DNA of 64,000 nucleotides from Asparagopsis taxiformis (taxonomy: Eukaryota; Rhodophyta; Florideophyceae; Bonnemaisoniales; Bonnemaisoniaceae): positions 1 through 64,000 of the forward strand of contig JALQPE010002475.1 of the NCBI GenBank assembly GCA_030407315.1, written 5' to 3'. Shown here piece by piece: positions 50,096 to 60,944 of the stretch. The position numbers and the translations under genes are program-made. The notes beneath the pieces were generated by a model. That model had not been told where the DNA came from, made no database searches, and was given only the letters and a program-made list of their open reading frames with translations. Numbering within the stretch: position 1 is the first letter of the stretch; every line of letters begins with the position of its first letter.

Positions 50096-53000
50096 ATGAC
50101 CCCTCGTGCTCCGATTCAATTCGAATCCTCTGAAGAGGAAGGAGACAATATGGGTTCGCCCAACCGTCCTACCACACGCTCCAGCGTTCGCCGTCCCACG
50201 ACGCGCCACCAGGCTTCCTCCTCCCGCATCGGGGTTCCGCCTACACCGGCTAAGTCCTCGTCGACTTCAGCGCCACGCGTGCCGTCAGCCACCGCGGCTC
50301 AATCGCAAACGCGAACGCGTTCGACTGCCGCCAAAGGCACCGCTGACCCAGCGTCGCCTGCTGGCAAGGTTGTGAGTGCGCAAGCACGTTCCGAAGAGAC
50401 GGTCCCCCCTACCAGGGCAAGCGCACAAGAGCGCGACTCTGTTCCGGCTGAATCGCCTGCTTCCCCGAAGCCTTCCACCCCAGTGGCAAGTGTCAAACCG
50501 TCATCGGTTAATCCGCCGTCACGCGAAGGTGAGTCATCGAAGGCCGCCGGCCCGTCCCCAAGGGGAGCCATGCCGGCCGACACCGAGGAGGTGATAGAAG
50601 TCGTCGCCGAGGGAGGCGCAACGCCCAGGCCAACAAGGCAGCCGAACGTCAGGCCTTCGCCAAGATCGCGTCCGATTACTTCTCGTCCTTCCGCCCCGGC
50701 GGCTCGTACCTCTTCTGGTCATGACGCTTCAGCGAATCCCTATGAGGACTATGGCCGCCGCAACCAACAGATACTGGCGGACGCTCGAAAGCGTAGGGAA
50801 GAAGAATTGCGCCGCGAGGCTGCTCGAGCAGAAGCCGAGAAGGCTGCAGCCGAAAAGGCTAATGCTCAACCTGTCGAGAAGGTCATAGACCCATATGCCT
50901 CTACTGGCAGAGTTACCCGAAGTGGGTCTGGTGCGGCTGCCGCCGATGCCTCTGGAGGCGTAAGACCGTCGGGCACCGCCTTGGTTGACCCTTACGCGGT
51001 TGCGTCTGTTCCAGCACCAGCTGTTCCGTCACACGACACTCCCCCTCGGGCACCTAAGCCGACTGCCAATTGGCGCTCCATGGGAGAATTTTACCCAGCC
51101 AATGCTGATGAACTGGTGGTATTCGATTCGCAAGCCTTGCCTTTCAGGCGTGAGCTCGCCGCTCCTTGGGAACACTACCCGTTTGCGCGACTCCCTCGTA
51201 GGGACTTTACGGATCGCCCGAGAAGCGAGTTACGTCGCGATATGCTTCTCATGAGCTCCCTCCGGGGTCAAAACCATCAGGTTCAAAACGAATGTTGGTC
51301 GGCGTATGCCCGTCTCCCTCGAGTCGCCCTATGCGTCACTTCCGTGTCCCCCATACGCTATGCAGCGACAGGACTTTCCTGCTCCATCCCGGAGATGCGC
51401 TGTACGTCGAACGTATGAATCGTCGCTTGTTCCAGGAAGGATCGTACCAAGGCTCCGTAGCGGATCTACCGATGGTTCGGTCACGCTGGTTTGCGTACCC
51501 TCCACGTCCCGATACGGGTAGCTACGAGCATCATATGCGTTTGCACGCTAGGGTTACTTCCCGAAGGATGGGACGTCAGGTGACGGCGAATGATTATCGC
51601 GTGTTCGCGCACCGTCATGGTAGCTCTGCTGAGCCGGTCACTAGACCCATGAAGGTAGCTAGGGAAGCTTTGGACCCGCTATGGGATGATCCCACTTGGG
51701 AAGGCAAGTCATCTCCACCGATGTGTTTGCCCGTTGCCGACCCTCCGTCGCTGGTGTATTTCCACAATTCCGCTCTTCGCGACGCGCCCGAATGGCGAAT
51801 GGACAGGTTCCGATCGTACCTCGAGTTGGAGAGGGATATCCTTATAGGGATCGAGTTGGCTCGTACCGCCGAGACGCGGGGCTTTGTGCCGGTGATGGCG
51901 GAGGAACTCCTCAATAGGGTGAGCAGTACTTGGTACGATATCCCGAAGGTTCCGGTGTCGGACGTGGTCCCCTATAGTCGGGAGTTACCTGGTTCGGTAG
52001 TGCGTCGGTTGCTGAAGGTGGCCCTTGGGGGTGATGATTATCCGCAGGAATTGGTCAGTACCAACATCACGGGAGTGGCACCGGAGAAGGTGGTTATCTA
52101 CAGGACTGTTGACTTGCCGGTGAGGGCGTTACGTATTAACGTGTTAAACCATCGAGATGGTACAGTCGCCGAGCTGCCGCCTTATCGCAGAGATGGTGAG
52201 TTCACCGAAGATGGGTATTACGGCGTGGAGCCTGACAGGTATTCCGACGGTCACCCCGACTCTTACAAATATCAGCCTGTTGGCGAGGCATTTGTGCCGC
52301 GTCCGTGGTGGACGGCCGCCGAGGCGGGAGGCCCAGCGGGCGTTCGCCTTACGCAGGACGGAGCTTAGCTCCTGTTGCTTCCTTACCACCCAGTGGTGCC
52401 GATGACTTGTACGAAAGTCAGGTCCCGATGACCGTCGCGCCTACCGCGCCAACCCTTCAGCCCACAGCTGCCCCTTCATCCCAAGTGGGTCCCGCCATGG
52501 AGGCGCTTCTGACATCCGACCAAGGCTCTGAGCCATCCGTGAACGGTGATGATGTAGTCACGCGTCAGCCTCCTGCTGTTGATATCCTACGTGGGGAATT
52601 GTCGAGTCGCGAATTGCTATCGATTCCGCATGTGCGGCGGTTGGCCGATGATCTCGGGGATGGTACGGTGGCTTCCATTTTTGCCTCTGCCAATGGGCGT
52701 TACATCGTAAGATCCGCGTTGGATGGACTCGCATTGTCGTGCATCACGTTAGCTGCTCGCTATAAGCAAGGACGCGAACAGCGTAACATCGCCCGAGAGC
52801 GTCGCCGCACAGCGGATAGGGAGGTTGAGGCCGCACGCCTGGAGGCAGCAGAATTGCGAACCCGGGTTGGGGAATTAGAAGGTGAGTTGGAGGACGCCAG
52901 GCGTCTACTGCAGCAAGCAGTTATTCCCGAAGAGGGTGGCGAGGAGGCCGTTCAGCCTGGTTACTCGCGTCGTCGCGCTAGGTCTCCCGATGAGGGTCTT

Positions 53001-53360
53001 CCCGAACGCAACGTGCGTACTCGTCTTCATTCCCCCGTGGGTGCTGCGGATGCTAGTAATCCTTTACTTGCGCGTCTTGATGCCCGGTTAGGGTCGCCTG
53101 AGTCGCCAGATGTTTCTCCGCCTCCCGCGTCCATCCCAGCAGTTGGGTTATCCGCCTCTGCGGTTGCGTCTTCGCATGGCCCTGTGCCTGCCCGTCGTCG
53201 GGGTTCTAGTGCAGTTCCGCAACGCGGTTTGCGTCGTAATCCTACCTTCACAAGGGTTGCACCCCGCCATCCTCGTCCTTCGACGAATGTACGCGCTCCT
53301 GCCCCTACGGCACCGTCTGCCTCTCATCGGCCTCGGCCTTCTAGCCATTATCGTCGCTAA
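50096..53360 (+). pseudogene. Antisense reading frame of gypsy-2 (about 1,080 residues, two frameshifts)
   Basis: Three consecutive open stretches in different frames, 50096-about 51290, about 51290-52368 and about 52360-53360, together form one long frame. The first part is Pro/Ser/Thr/Arg-rich with a short acidic patch, then an Ala/Glu/Arg helix near 50750-50880. The middle has folded-looking sequence rich in Arg, Tyr and Trp (MRLHARVTSRRMG, YLELERDILIGIELA). The last carries a clear coiled coil (EAARLEAAELRTRVGELEGE) and a Pro/Arg-rich tail. No domain is recognised. It is opposite to pol and lies between the chromodomain and the 3' LTR, like the antisense frames of plant Tat-lineage elements. 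It could also be a captured gene. Confidence 0.7.
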
Positions 53361-53667
53361 GGACTGGCAATTGCCTTTGGGAGAATAACCTCTAACGGTA
53401 GTTTGAACACGCTTTTGCGTTGCGCCATTGTTCATCAGGTAGTCCTGAGGCACCTCTGAGGTACATTAAAGATGCATCATCACGCTGACGTGCGGATTTG
53501 TTTGTTGAAACCCTTTTTGGTCAATTTTTTCATTTCCTGAAAATCTTAATTTCCGCAATGGCTCCGGTTGGCGGTGATAAAGTGCGCCCTTTTTGGCTTG
53601 ACCCTCCGAGGTTTGGTAGCTCCACCCAGTGGGTACCTTGTTAGGTTCTTATCCCTGTGGGGTTATT
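53361..53667. other. Convergent gap between the antisense frame and pol
   Basis: About 300 bp with no gene, containing the 3' ends of both the plus-strand frame and pol. It should hold terminators for both. Confidence 0.4.
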
Positions 53668-54345
53668 CTACTTCTTCCCTCTCTTGGGTTTGCGCGTGCG
53701 CGCTCGGCGTGGTTGCCTGTCACCTTCGCGGTGTTGTCTTCGACGGAAGTACCTTGATGCCCATTCAGGGGGGACGTTCGCGCGTTGCGTCCATGTCGGC
53801 TTTCGGTAGCCATACCACTTCACCAGGAACCATTGTTCCCCGTCGTCGTCAGTGACGTAATCGATGAGATCATCGATGGGATATTCCTCCTCTGAGGTTG
53901 CGCGTTCGGCGTCGCTACTTCCCTCTGGGGTTTCCTTCGTCCCTTCAGGGAGAGCTACTCGTTCCGAGTTCGGCTGCGTGCCCTGTGGTGCTTTCTCTTG
54001 TTCCCCATTGGGGGTGGCTTCCAAGACCTTACGGGGTTTGCCGTGGCTATCTTCTTCGCACTTGAGCGAGTGTGTCGACCCGGTTTGGGTTTTGCCAAAT
54101 GGGCGGGTGCTTGACTTGCTTGGTTCGCTATGCGAAGTTCGGCTCCCGGTGGAGGGTTCGCGTCCCGTTGAGGGAAAGTCGGCGTTTGTACGCGTGCTTT
54201 GATTGAGCGTCGCCTGGTCGCGTTTGCGTTGGTCAAATGCCTTGGGGCTGAGTCTGTGGCGTCGGTGCCTGCCATACTTTGCGAGTTGCTCGCTTGTGCG
54301 ACGGGAGAGCCCTGTCAGGGTTGACGTATTGGTCTTGGTCTGCAT
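53668..54345 (-). pseudogene. gypsy-2 chromodomain and C-terminal tail
   Basis: The chromodomain lies near the end: YPIDDLIDYVTDDDGEQWFL, VKWYGYRKPTWTQ and a basic Arg-rich tail. It is in a different frame from the integrase part (54233-55549), so there is a frameshift in the shared 54233-54345. The linker before it is Ser/Thr/Pro-rich. Confidence 0.85.
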
Positions 54346-55878
54346 TGGCAGAGTTGTCGTGGCGTCTTTGTTGACTTCTTCGCAATTGTGTGCGATTGCG
54401 GTTGGTAGTTACCGGCTGTGTGGGTGAACGACTTGGGTCGTGTGCGTCGTTCCCAATTGTGGGTGAGTTACCGAAGGGTGAAAGACTACAAGGTTGATCC
54501 CGAGAGGGAGTTGCAAAATTTTTGCTTACGCGCCTAGCGTCGGGGGCCCCCTCCTGAAGGGTGGTTTGTCCCAAACCACTACCTTCAGGTGTTATCCTAA
54601 TTGTAGGTTGTCGTGGAGACGATAGTTGATCCCTGAAGGGGTATTCCTGATTAGGAGTTGGCGGAAGTGATTCGCTTTGTGCGTTCTGTTGGCCGTCGCC
54701 TGTCGGTTGGCGTGATTGTGTCTTTGGCGCGAGGGCATCTGCACCTGATGGTGACGCTTGTGCGTTAGCGGCATGTAGCCGAGGTGGTAAGGTTGGTTCC
54801 TCGGTTGGTCGCGGAGCGAGTGCAACTCTATCGAGACTAACCTTTTCGGTGATACCATCGCGGTCGATGTAAACCGTTCGCCGTCCGGCACGGATAACCC
54901 TATAGGGACCTTGAGCTATTGGAGTTAGCTTGTTCCGTTCACGGACTTCTGGATTATCCAGATAAACGTAATCATCGGTAGTGATGAGTCGTTTAGACTT
55001 CCGGATTGACCGGTCGAAGTTACGCTTGTAGCGTGCTTGCGCGCTGTGAAGGCGTTTACCTGCCATATCAATGGTATCCGTAATACGGCGTAGGAAGTCT
55101 TGCTTCGTGAACGCGTCTGGCGTTGCCCTCCTTTTCACCGAATGCTGTGTCGCATATGGCGGTGGAGGTCGGCTTAGTATGAGGTCGAAGGGTGTAGTTC
55201 CCGTTGTGCGATGCACGTGCGTGTTGTACGCATAGGTTAACGCTGATGCGTAGACATCCCAGTCGTCCTGGTTATCATTGACGTAATTACGTAGCATGCT
55301 CAATAGAGTACGGTTATACCGTTCGACTTGCCCATTTGTCTGGGGATGGTAAGCCGTCGTGAAGACGTTCTTCGTTCCTAACTGGAGGCAGACGGCCTGG
55401 AAGAACTTCGACGCAAATTGCGGACCGTTATCGGATAGTAATGTCCGTGGAGGACCATACTTAAACACCCAATGTGTACAAAAGGCTACTGCCACATGGT
55501 AAGCCGTAATGCTTCGCAGGGGCACCACTTGGGTGAGGTAAAGCGACACGATATCACCAGTAGGTGCACGTTACCCTTCTTGGTACGAGGTAGAGGACCG
55601 AGGAGGTCGATTGCAACGTCATCCAATGGTGTGGTAGCTGGGAACAGCTGGAGGGTACTCGCATGTTTGCGCAACCGTAATCGGTTTCTCGCGCACGCTG
55701 AACAGCGTTCAACCGTTCCGGTTATGTCCGCAGCCATTGCAGGCCAATAATAAGATAGGCGCATCGTGTCGTACATGCGGTTCTGACCAGGATGTCCTGC
55801 CAAGATGCCGTGGTGGCACATCGTCAATAGACGTTGCCGTAAGGCTTTGGGTACCACAATCTGGGATGACCCGTCCAA
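54233..55878 (-). pseudogene. gypsy-2 integrase (frameshift near 55510)
   Basis: 55878-55486 has the zinc finger (HHGILAGHPGQNRMYDTM, CSACARNR) and the first catalytic residue (VAIDLLGPLP). 55549-54233 has the other two, SDNGPQFASKFF and HPQTNGQVERYN, then a GPYRVI-type module and a long Pro/Ser/Gln-rich tail. The polypurine-like sequence 54545-54557 lies in this tail. Confidence 0.88.
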
Positions 55879-56212
55879 TTTGGACTTCCTACAAAGGACA
55901 CCGTCTTCATCTTCGAAGAAGAGCGAGTCAGACTTCTGAGAGGCTAGAGCCTGTTGACAGAAGTCGTCTGTTCGTTGCTCTTCGAGCCACTCCTTGCGAG
56001 TTATCGGGCAGTAGTTTTCCGTTTGCGGATGAGTCGTTAAGACGGGGGTACCCTTGGGGGGTGAAGTTCCATTTGCTTGGCTCTTGCTAGAGAAAGGTCG
56101 TAGAACCAGACATCTGTGTCGTCATCAACGGATGTTTCACCTTGCGGTGCGTGCGTGGCCAACAGAGTTGGTATTTCATCGTCAATAGTGACGGGCGTCT
56201 CGCCGTTAGTCT

Positions 56213-57940
56213 CTACACGCGAAAGGCGTCTGGTAGTTGGTGAACCCGACCGGGTCGGTAGACTATTTGATAGTCAAATTCCGCAAGTCGGAGGCGCCAG
56301 CGGCATAGTCTCCCTGAAGGGTCATTGATATTCATAAGCCAACGCAGTGCGTTATGGTCCGTCCGGACTACAAACTTTGTTTGCTCCAAGTATGGACGTA
56401 GGATAGTGACAGCCCATACGACGGCTAGACATTCACGCTCCGTAGGGGAGTAACCTCTTTCAGGTTTAGTCAAGGTCCGCGACCAATAGCCAATTGGCTT
56501 GAGATCGTTCTCTTCCCCTTGCTGCTGAAGCAGAGCGCATCCTATTTGGTATGCGGAAGCGTCCGTGTCTACGGTGTAGGGTTGACCCAACTTGGGTAGA
56601 GCCAGTATCGGCGGCTTGGTCATGACCTCTTTGAGAGCGTTGAACGCGCGGCGTTGGTCCTCGGTAGGAGGTTCTTTCCCGAATTTAGGGAGGCTGTCTT
56701 TGGTCAGCATTTCGTTCAAGGGGTGCGCAATTGCGGCATACCCTTTGATGAATCGTCGAAAGACGCCACAGCTTCCGAGGAAGGATCGCATTTGCGTAGG
56801 CGTTTGCGGAAAGATCGCGTCAGCGATAGCCGAAGTGGCGTTCTGTGCAACAGCTAGCTTTCCTGGCATCACGACATGTCCCAGGTAATCAACCTTCTTT
56901 TCGAAGAAATGACACTTTGTCAACTTCAGGGTGACACCTGCTTCCCGTAGGAGGGAGAGTACTTGGTCCACATGGTGGAGATGTTCGGCCTCGTCCCGAG
57001 AGAATACGATTACATCGTCTAAGTAAATCAGACAGGTCTGCCAGCGAACGCTGCTAAGAATAATGTCGATGGCACGCTGAAACGTTGCCGGAGCATTCTT
57101 TAAGCCAAAAGGCAAACGCTTGAAGCGATAGGTCCCCAAGTGGGAGGTGAATGCCGTTTTGTCACGGTCGTCCTGTGCAACAGGGATCTGCCAATAGCCA
57201 GAATTACAATCCAATGTGGTGAATACTTGAGCATCTCCGAGGGAGTCAATGCAATCATCCATTCGTGGAAGGGGGTACACATCATTGACAGTGATGTCGT
57301 TAAGACCCCTATAGTCGACGCAAAAGCGTAATTTACCATCCTTCTTCGGGACAAGAACCACTGGGCTAGCCCATTCGGAGGTCGACGGTTCGATCACTCC
57401 TTTTTCCAGCATGCTGGTTATTTCCTTACGGGCAATCTCTCGGCGAGCGGGTCCCATCCGGTAGGGTTGTTGCCGTCTAGGCTTGCTCCCTTCGACTATG
57501 TCGATTCGGTGTTCCGTAGCGCGGATGTCCCCTAGGGATCCATCCCACATAGACTCGTGTCGAGATAGCATGCTAAGGATGCGTTCCCTCAACGGGATTT
57601 GACCAAGGTGGTCCAGAGAGACTTCTTGCTTCCAGCTTGGTGGTTGGGTGGCCTCGGCCTTTTGCTCCTGATGGAGAGTAGTCACCATAGTGGAGGCCTC
57701 TTGGGAGGAAGGGGTAGAACGGCTGAGAGCCATGGGGCGCATTGGCCGTTCGGGTGCCCGAAGGGCATAGCCTATAATTGTCCCCTTTGGGAGGTACTTG
57801 TCGGATGTACCGAAGTTAGTTAAATAGTCAGGAATTCCTGTCGCGGGATGACTTCCGCAACCCCATTCGGGATAGAGACACGATGTCGGTGAAGGATCCG
57901 ATCTCTCGGTGAGAGTATACTCAAGCCGCCACCGGCACAT
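56213..57940 (-). CDS. gypsy-2 reverse transcriptase and RNase H
   Basis: A 575-residue open stretch, mid-polyprotein. Motifs: LRFCVDYRGLN, FTTLDCNSGYWQIP, catalytic CLIYLDDVIVFS, VDYLGHVV. RNase H: TVDTDASAYQIG, ERECLAVVW, VVRTDHNALRW. The C-terminal end (YRPGRVHQLPDAFRV) is the usual transition towards integrase. The linking region 55879-56212 has stops and frame changes. The protein as a whole looks less damaged than its neighbours. Confidence 0.92.
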   Translation of the reverse strand: MCRWRLEYTLTERSDPSPTSCLYPEWGCGSHPATGIPDYLTNFGTSDKYLPKGTIIGYALRAPERPMRPMALSRSTPSSQEASTMVTTLHQEQKAEATQPPSWKQEVSLDHLGQIPLRERILSMLSRHESMWDGSLGDIRATEHRIDIVEGSKPRRQQPYRMGPARREIARKEITSMLEKGVIEPSTSEWASPVVLVPKKDGKLRFCVDYRGLNDITVNDVYPLPRMDDCIDSLGDAQVFTTLDCNSGYWQIPVAQDDRDKTAFTSHLGTYRFKRLPFGLKNAPATFQRAIDIILSSVRWQTCLIYLDDVIVFSRDEAEHLHHVDQVLSLLREAGVTLKLTKCHFFEKKVDYLGHVVMPGKLAVAQNATSAIADAIFPQTPTQMRSFLGSCGVFRRFIKGYAAIAHPLNEMLTKDSLPKFGKEPPTEDQRRAFNALKEVMTKPPILALPKLGQPYTVDTDASAYQIGCALLQQQGEENDLKPIGYWSRTLTKPERGYSPTERECLAVVWAVTILRPYLEQTKFVVRTDHNALRWLMNINDPSGRLCRWRLRLAEFDYQIVYRPGRVHQLPDAFRV

Positions 57941-58674
57941 ACAACAGTAGTTGTTACTTGACTCCGCGGAGGAACATTCACACTTTGTGACAATCGAATG
58001 CCATGAGGTTGGCGGTCTAAGTTAATCCCATTAGAGGGTCGCGAGGCATCCACGTAGCACGAAAGGGTGGGGGATGTTTTACGCGTAGGCGACATCACTA
58101 GGATAGCTATCGACCCGCCGTCGTGAATATCAATTCGTTGGGCCCGGCACCTAATTGCGTCTACGTGGGTATTCATTGCCCCAGTTCCCAAGATGAGGGG
58201 TACGGCCAACTTAGGCGCGACGAAGAATTCTTCCTCAAAGGACTTGTGGCCTAACTGTAATGACAGTATTATCTTGCCTTTTATCCGAAGAGGATTGCCG
58301 TTAGCATCGGCTAGTTGCGGAACCTTCCCCGTAGGGACTTGGAATTGTTCCCAATTTTGGGGTAAGCTCCTTTCATGGATGACCGATGGTCCGGACCCGG
58401 TGTCCATCACCATACGCATGGGCGTGAGAATTGACGGATCGAGTCCGATGGAACCCATTACTACGTAATGGGCAGCCTTAAGCAGGCATGAGGCTTTCGG
58501 CCTTGAGGTTCGAGTCCCTGTGGGGGAACCCGAAGGGGTTGGTGTCTGGGAAAGACTTTGGTCCCTAGAGGGAGTTGCAGCCTTTTCCTGCGGAGGTGGT
58601 TGTGGTGAGATGTCCACCGAGTAGCGTAATCGCTCCACCTCCTGACGGGAGTGCGACACCTCACTCCCCGTCAT
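57820..58674 (-). CDS. gypsy-2 protease region
   Basis: The retropepsin motif MVMDTGSGPSVI is at about residue 85 and the flap and ILGTG motif about 80 residues later (VPLILGTGAMNTH). It overlaps the reverse transcriptase frame by 120 bp in another frame, so a programmed or mutational frameshift lies at 57820-57940. Confidence 0.85.
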   Translation of the reverse strand: MTGSEVSHSRQEVERLRYSVDISPQPPPQEKAATPSRDQSLSQTPTPSGSPTGTRTSRPKASCLLKAAHYVVMGSIGLDPSILTPMRMVMDTGSGPSVIHERSLPQNWEQFQVPTGKVPQLADANGNPLRIKGKIILSLQLGHKSFEEEFFVAPKLAVPLILGTGAMNTHVDAIRCRAQRIDIHDGGSIAILVMSPTRKTSPTLSCYVDASRPSNGINLDRQPHGIRLSQSVNVPPRSQVTTTVVCAGGGLSILSPRDRILHRHRVSIPNGVAEVIPRQEFLTI

Positions 58675-58752
58675 TAGTTTTCCGACGACGTGTCGGAGTC
58701 GTCGGAGGTTTCCAAGGCGTCGGCAACGTCTTGAGCCGTTACGGAAGATCCG

Positions 58753-59543
58753 TTACGTTCTAAAACGTCTCGCCTCAGAGGCCCAATTTGGGATGATTTT
58801 CGTCATCGGCGAACGCAACCATGCGTGTTGGAGGGTTTGACCGTTGGAGCACGGCTTTAGGGTAATCCCTTTTTCGGTTGAACCGATTGGACTGGCGCTG
58901 TTGGCGGCGCATAACCTGCTCCGGTTCTTGCTGGTAAGCGTAGTTCGCAAAGGCGAAGTAAGTTCCCACTGAGGGTGGTAGGTAAGGGCAAGTGTACAAC
59001 ACATGCCCGGTTGGCGACAGCCAGAGCATCTCCAAGTAACAGCCCCTTCGGGGATCATACTCTCAGCGAGTTTAAGATGTTCTCCCGTTAGGGTAGGGGC
59101 CTGCATTGGCGCGCCCATTGGGTTCCCGGTAGGGGAAGGTAAGGTCGGCGGCGGGGTCCGCGGTATCACAGCCGTTTCCCGGGTACGGTAGCGAGCAACG
59201 CTTTGCGTTTACGATCCGCGATTTCCCGAGTAGGGTAGGCCTTAGGTTTCGCGGGCAGCGATGCTCGTAAAGAGTCCCCGAGTCCTTTAGCAAGGTTACG
59301 GACAGCAAGGAAATCTTCTCCGCCACTGCGTCTGTGTTCTCGGAAATGGACGCGGACGTCCACAACCTCTAGTACACCTAGTATTACTAGGCGGACGTCC
59401 ATGTTCTCCAGTATTTTTGGATGTCCGCCTAGAACCGGACGTCCATGCGGTCTAGTACGTCTAGTATTACTAGGGCGACATTCATTGTTTCTAGTACCAC
59501 GGATGTCCCCCTCGGGATGGACTTCCGCCATGTCTATGTCCAC
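58753..59543 (-). pseudogene. gypsy-2 gag end with zinc knuckle (frameshifted)
   Basis: Three overlapping frames cover this part. The knuckle is split between frames: CSGC in one and GHVLYTC in another, giving C-x2-C-x4-H-x4-C. Upstream, LAVRNLAKGLGDSLRA resembles the C-terminal part of Gag. The start region (59340-59540) contains repeated CGGACGTCC and CTAGTATTACTAG blocks. Most of a normal Gag is not visible. Confidence 0.65.
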
Positions 59544-60664
59544 CTAGGACGGGCGCCGGTTCAGAAATTCAAAAATTTCGACCCCAGAAATTTCTGCCGC
59601 CGTGCTCGACATGGATGTCCGCATCCATCACGGCGACCACTCTATTTTTCCTTGTCGGTCGACTCCAATTTCGTCTTTAATTTTTTCATCCTCTCGCTCA
59701 CACCCCCTTCCTGTTGGTGCTCACCTCCCCCGTACTGTACCTCAAACACCCCCAATACCACTCTAGCACGCATTTTCAGATACCTATCCCCGCTTCCACG
59801 GTGCACACCTCCATTCCATACCTACTTTTCTGCTCTACCGTACAGATTTCGTATAACCAGTCCTCATACTACCTCAGAATAGGGCAAAACACCCCTATCT
59901 CCTCGACCATGCTCTCCCCCATCACCTTTGAAACGTATTGTTCTTCAGTACCCTCTCTCCTCTACCCTCAACCCCTCCCTTCGCCCTCTACACAAACTTC
60001 CCCTGCAGCTTACTCTTCCAAAACCTCTCACTCCCCATCCCGTACCCGACCTGCTCCACCCCTCCCTCCCTCAGCTGCTCCATGCCCCCACGCCATCCGC
60101 ATCTTCGATACCGTATACACCACCACCACCGGCCCACGCTCCCGCACTGCGGGGTGGCTCCCCCGCCGTATCCCCAGAAACCTCCCCGCTCTGAAACACA
60201 TATCAACCCCCCACTCCGCACCCTTCCTCCCACTCCCCTCCCTCCCCAAATACAATAACCCCCTTCTTCTCCATCACATCCCCACTCACCACAGCCAGAA
60301 CAGACGCCACCCCTCCCCTTCTTTCTCCTCACTTTCCTAAAAACCCCTCCTCTCGGCGCCTTCAACCGCACCCTCCTACGGTCCCACCTAAACACCTCCT
60401 CCGCCCTCACTACCCCAACACCCCGCAGCGTCTCCCCAATCCCCATAATATGCTTGTCGGCACTCCTCTCCGAATCACAATCCATTCTAAACCCGCACTC
60501 CGTACATTTCCACCTCCCCCTGTACCATCCCAAGATTCCATCCCCCCACAGAACACATCCTCATACCACAGAAGAATTTTCTTCCTCTCATACCTCATCC
60601 TTAAAACCTCCATCAGCTCCATGTAAATTTCGATGAAAATATTTTCTCTACTATGCAATCTCAA
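59544..60664 (-). other. Pyrimidine-rich tract with a possible zinc-ribbon gene remnant
   Basis: The plus strand is strongly C/T-rich and G-poor over about 59700-60650, which produces long chance frames on both strands. On the minus strand, 60533 onward encodes WKCTECGFRMDCDSERSADK followed by HIMGIG, which resembles the C-terminal zinc ribbon of TnpB/Fanzor-type proteins (C-x2-C-G...D-x-D-x-x-A-x-x-x-I). The preceding frame (60664-60534) has ERKKILLWYEDVF. The match is short and the surrounding sequence is low complexity, so this is only a suggestion. Confidence 0.3.
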
Positions 60665-60944
60665 ACATGTATGAGCCTATGCCTTTCCGCTTTGTCAACC
60701 CTGAATATTGGTACTCATGTATTCATAAAATAGGGCCACCCACATCCCTATCCCGTTCTGCAAGCTTTACAAACCACTAGACGCATACTCCACAACTATA
60801 CAACAAACACTACTCGCTATTTCAGACGACGCGGTACACAAGTAGCGTAGTGTCAACCTTCCGTGACGCCTTCCCTGATGCGTACAAGTGGGAAACACGT
60901 CTAGACGTATATCAGAACTGAGTGCGGGAATTTTCGGCACAGGA

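Larger units (their letters stand above)
48913..59543 (-). mobile_element. gypsy-2: Ty3/gypsy element with a long antisense reading frame
   Basis: Read on the minus strand: gag end with zinc knuckle, protease, reverse transcriptase, RNase H, integrase and chromodomain (59543 to 53668). A region of about 4 kb with a plus-strand reading frame follows, then a polypurine tract and a 3' LTR (49595-48913). The 5' LTR is not found in the window, so the right boundary is approximate. The 3' LTR abuts copia-3's truncated integrase, so the element is nested in copia-3. The LTR family is the same as the solo LTRs in copia-2. Several frameshifts are present in pol. Confidence 0.85.

Noticed and set aside
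49596..53360. The plus-strand frame as a normal gag of a plus-strand gypsy element whose pol has been inverted
   Set aside because: The adjacent LTR has its TATA box and purine tract in minus orientation, consistent with pol, and a separate gag end with zinc knuckle exists at 58.7-59.5 kb in the pol orientation. An inversion cannot be fully excluded without another copy.
57820..57940. Programmed frameshift between gypsy-2 protease and reverse transcriptase
   Set aside because: The overlap would fit, but other frameshifts in this copy are clearly mutational and I found no convincing slippery sequence.
59714..60340. 208-codon plus-strand frame
   Set aside because: Ser/Pro/Thr/His-only composition from a C/T-rich strand. 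Such frames arise by composition alone.
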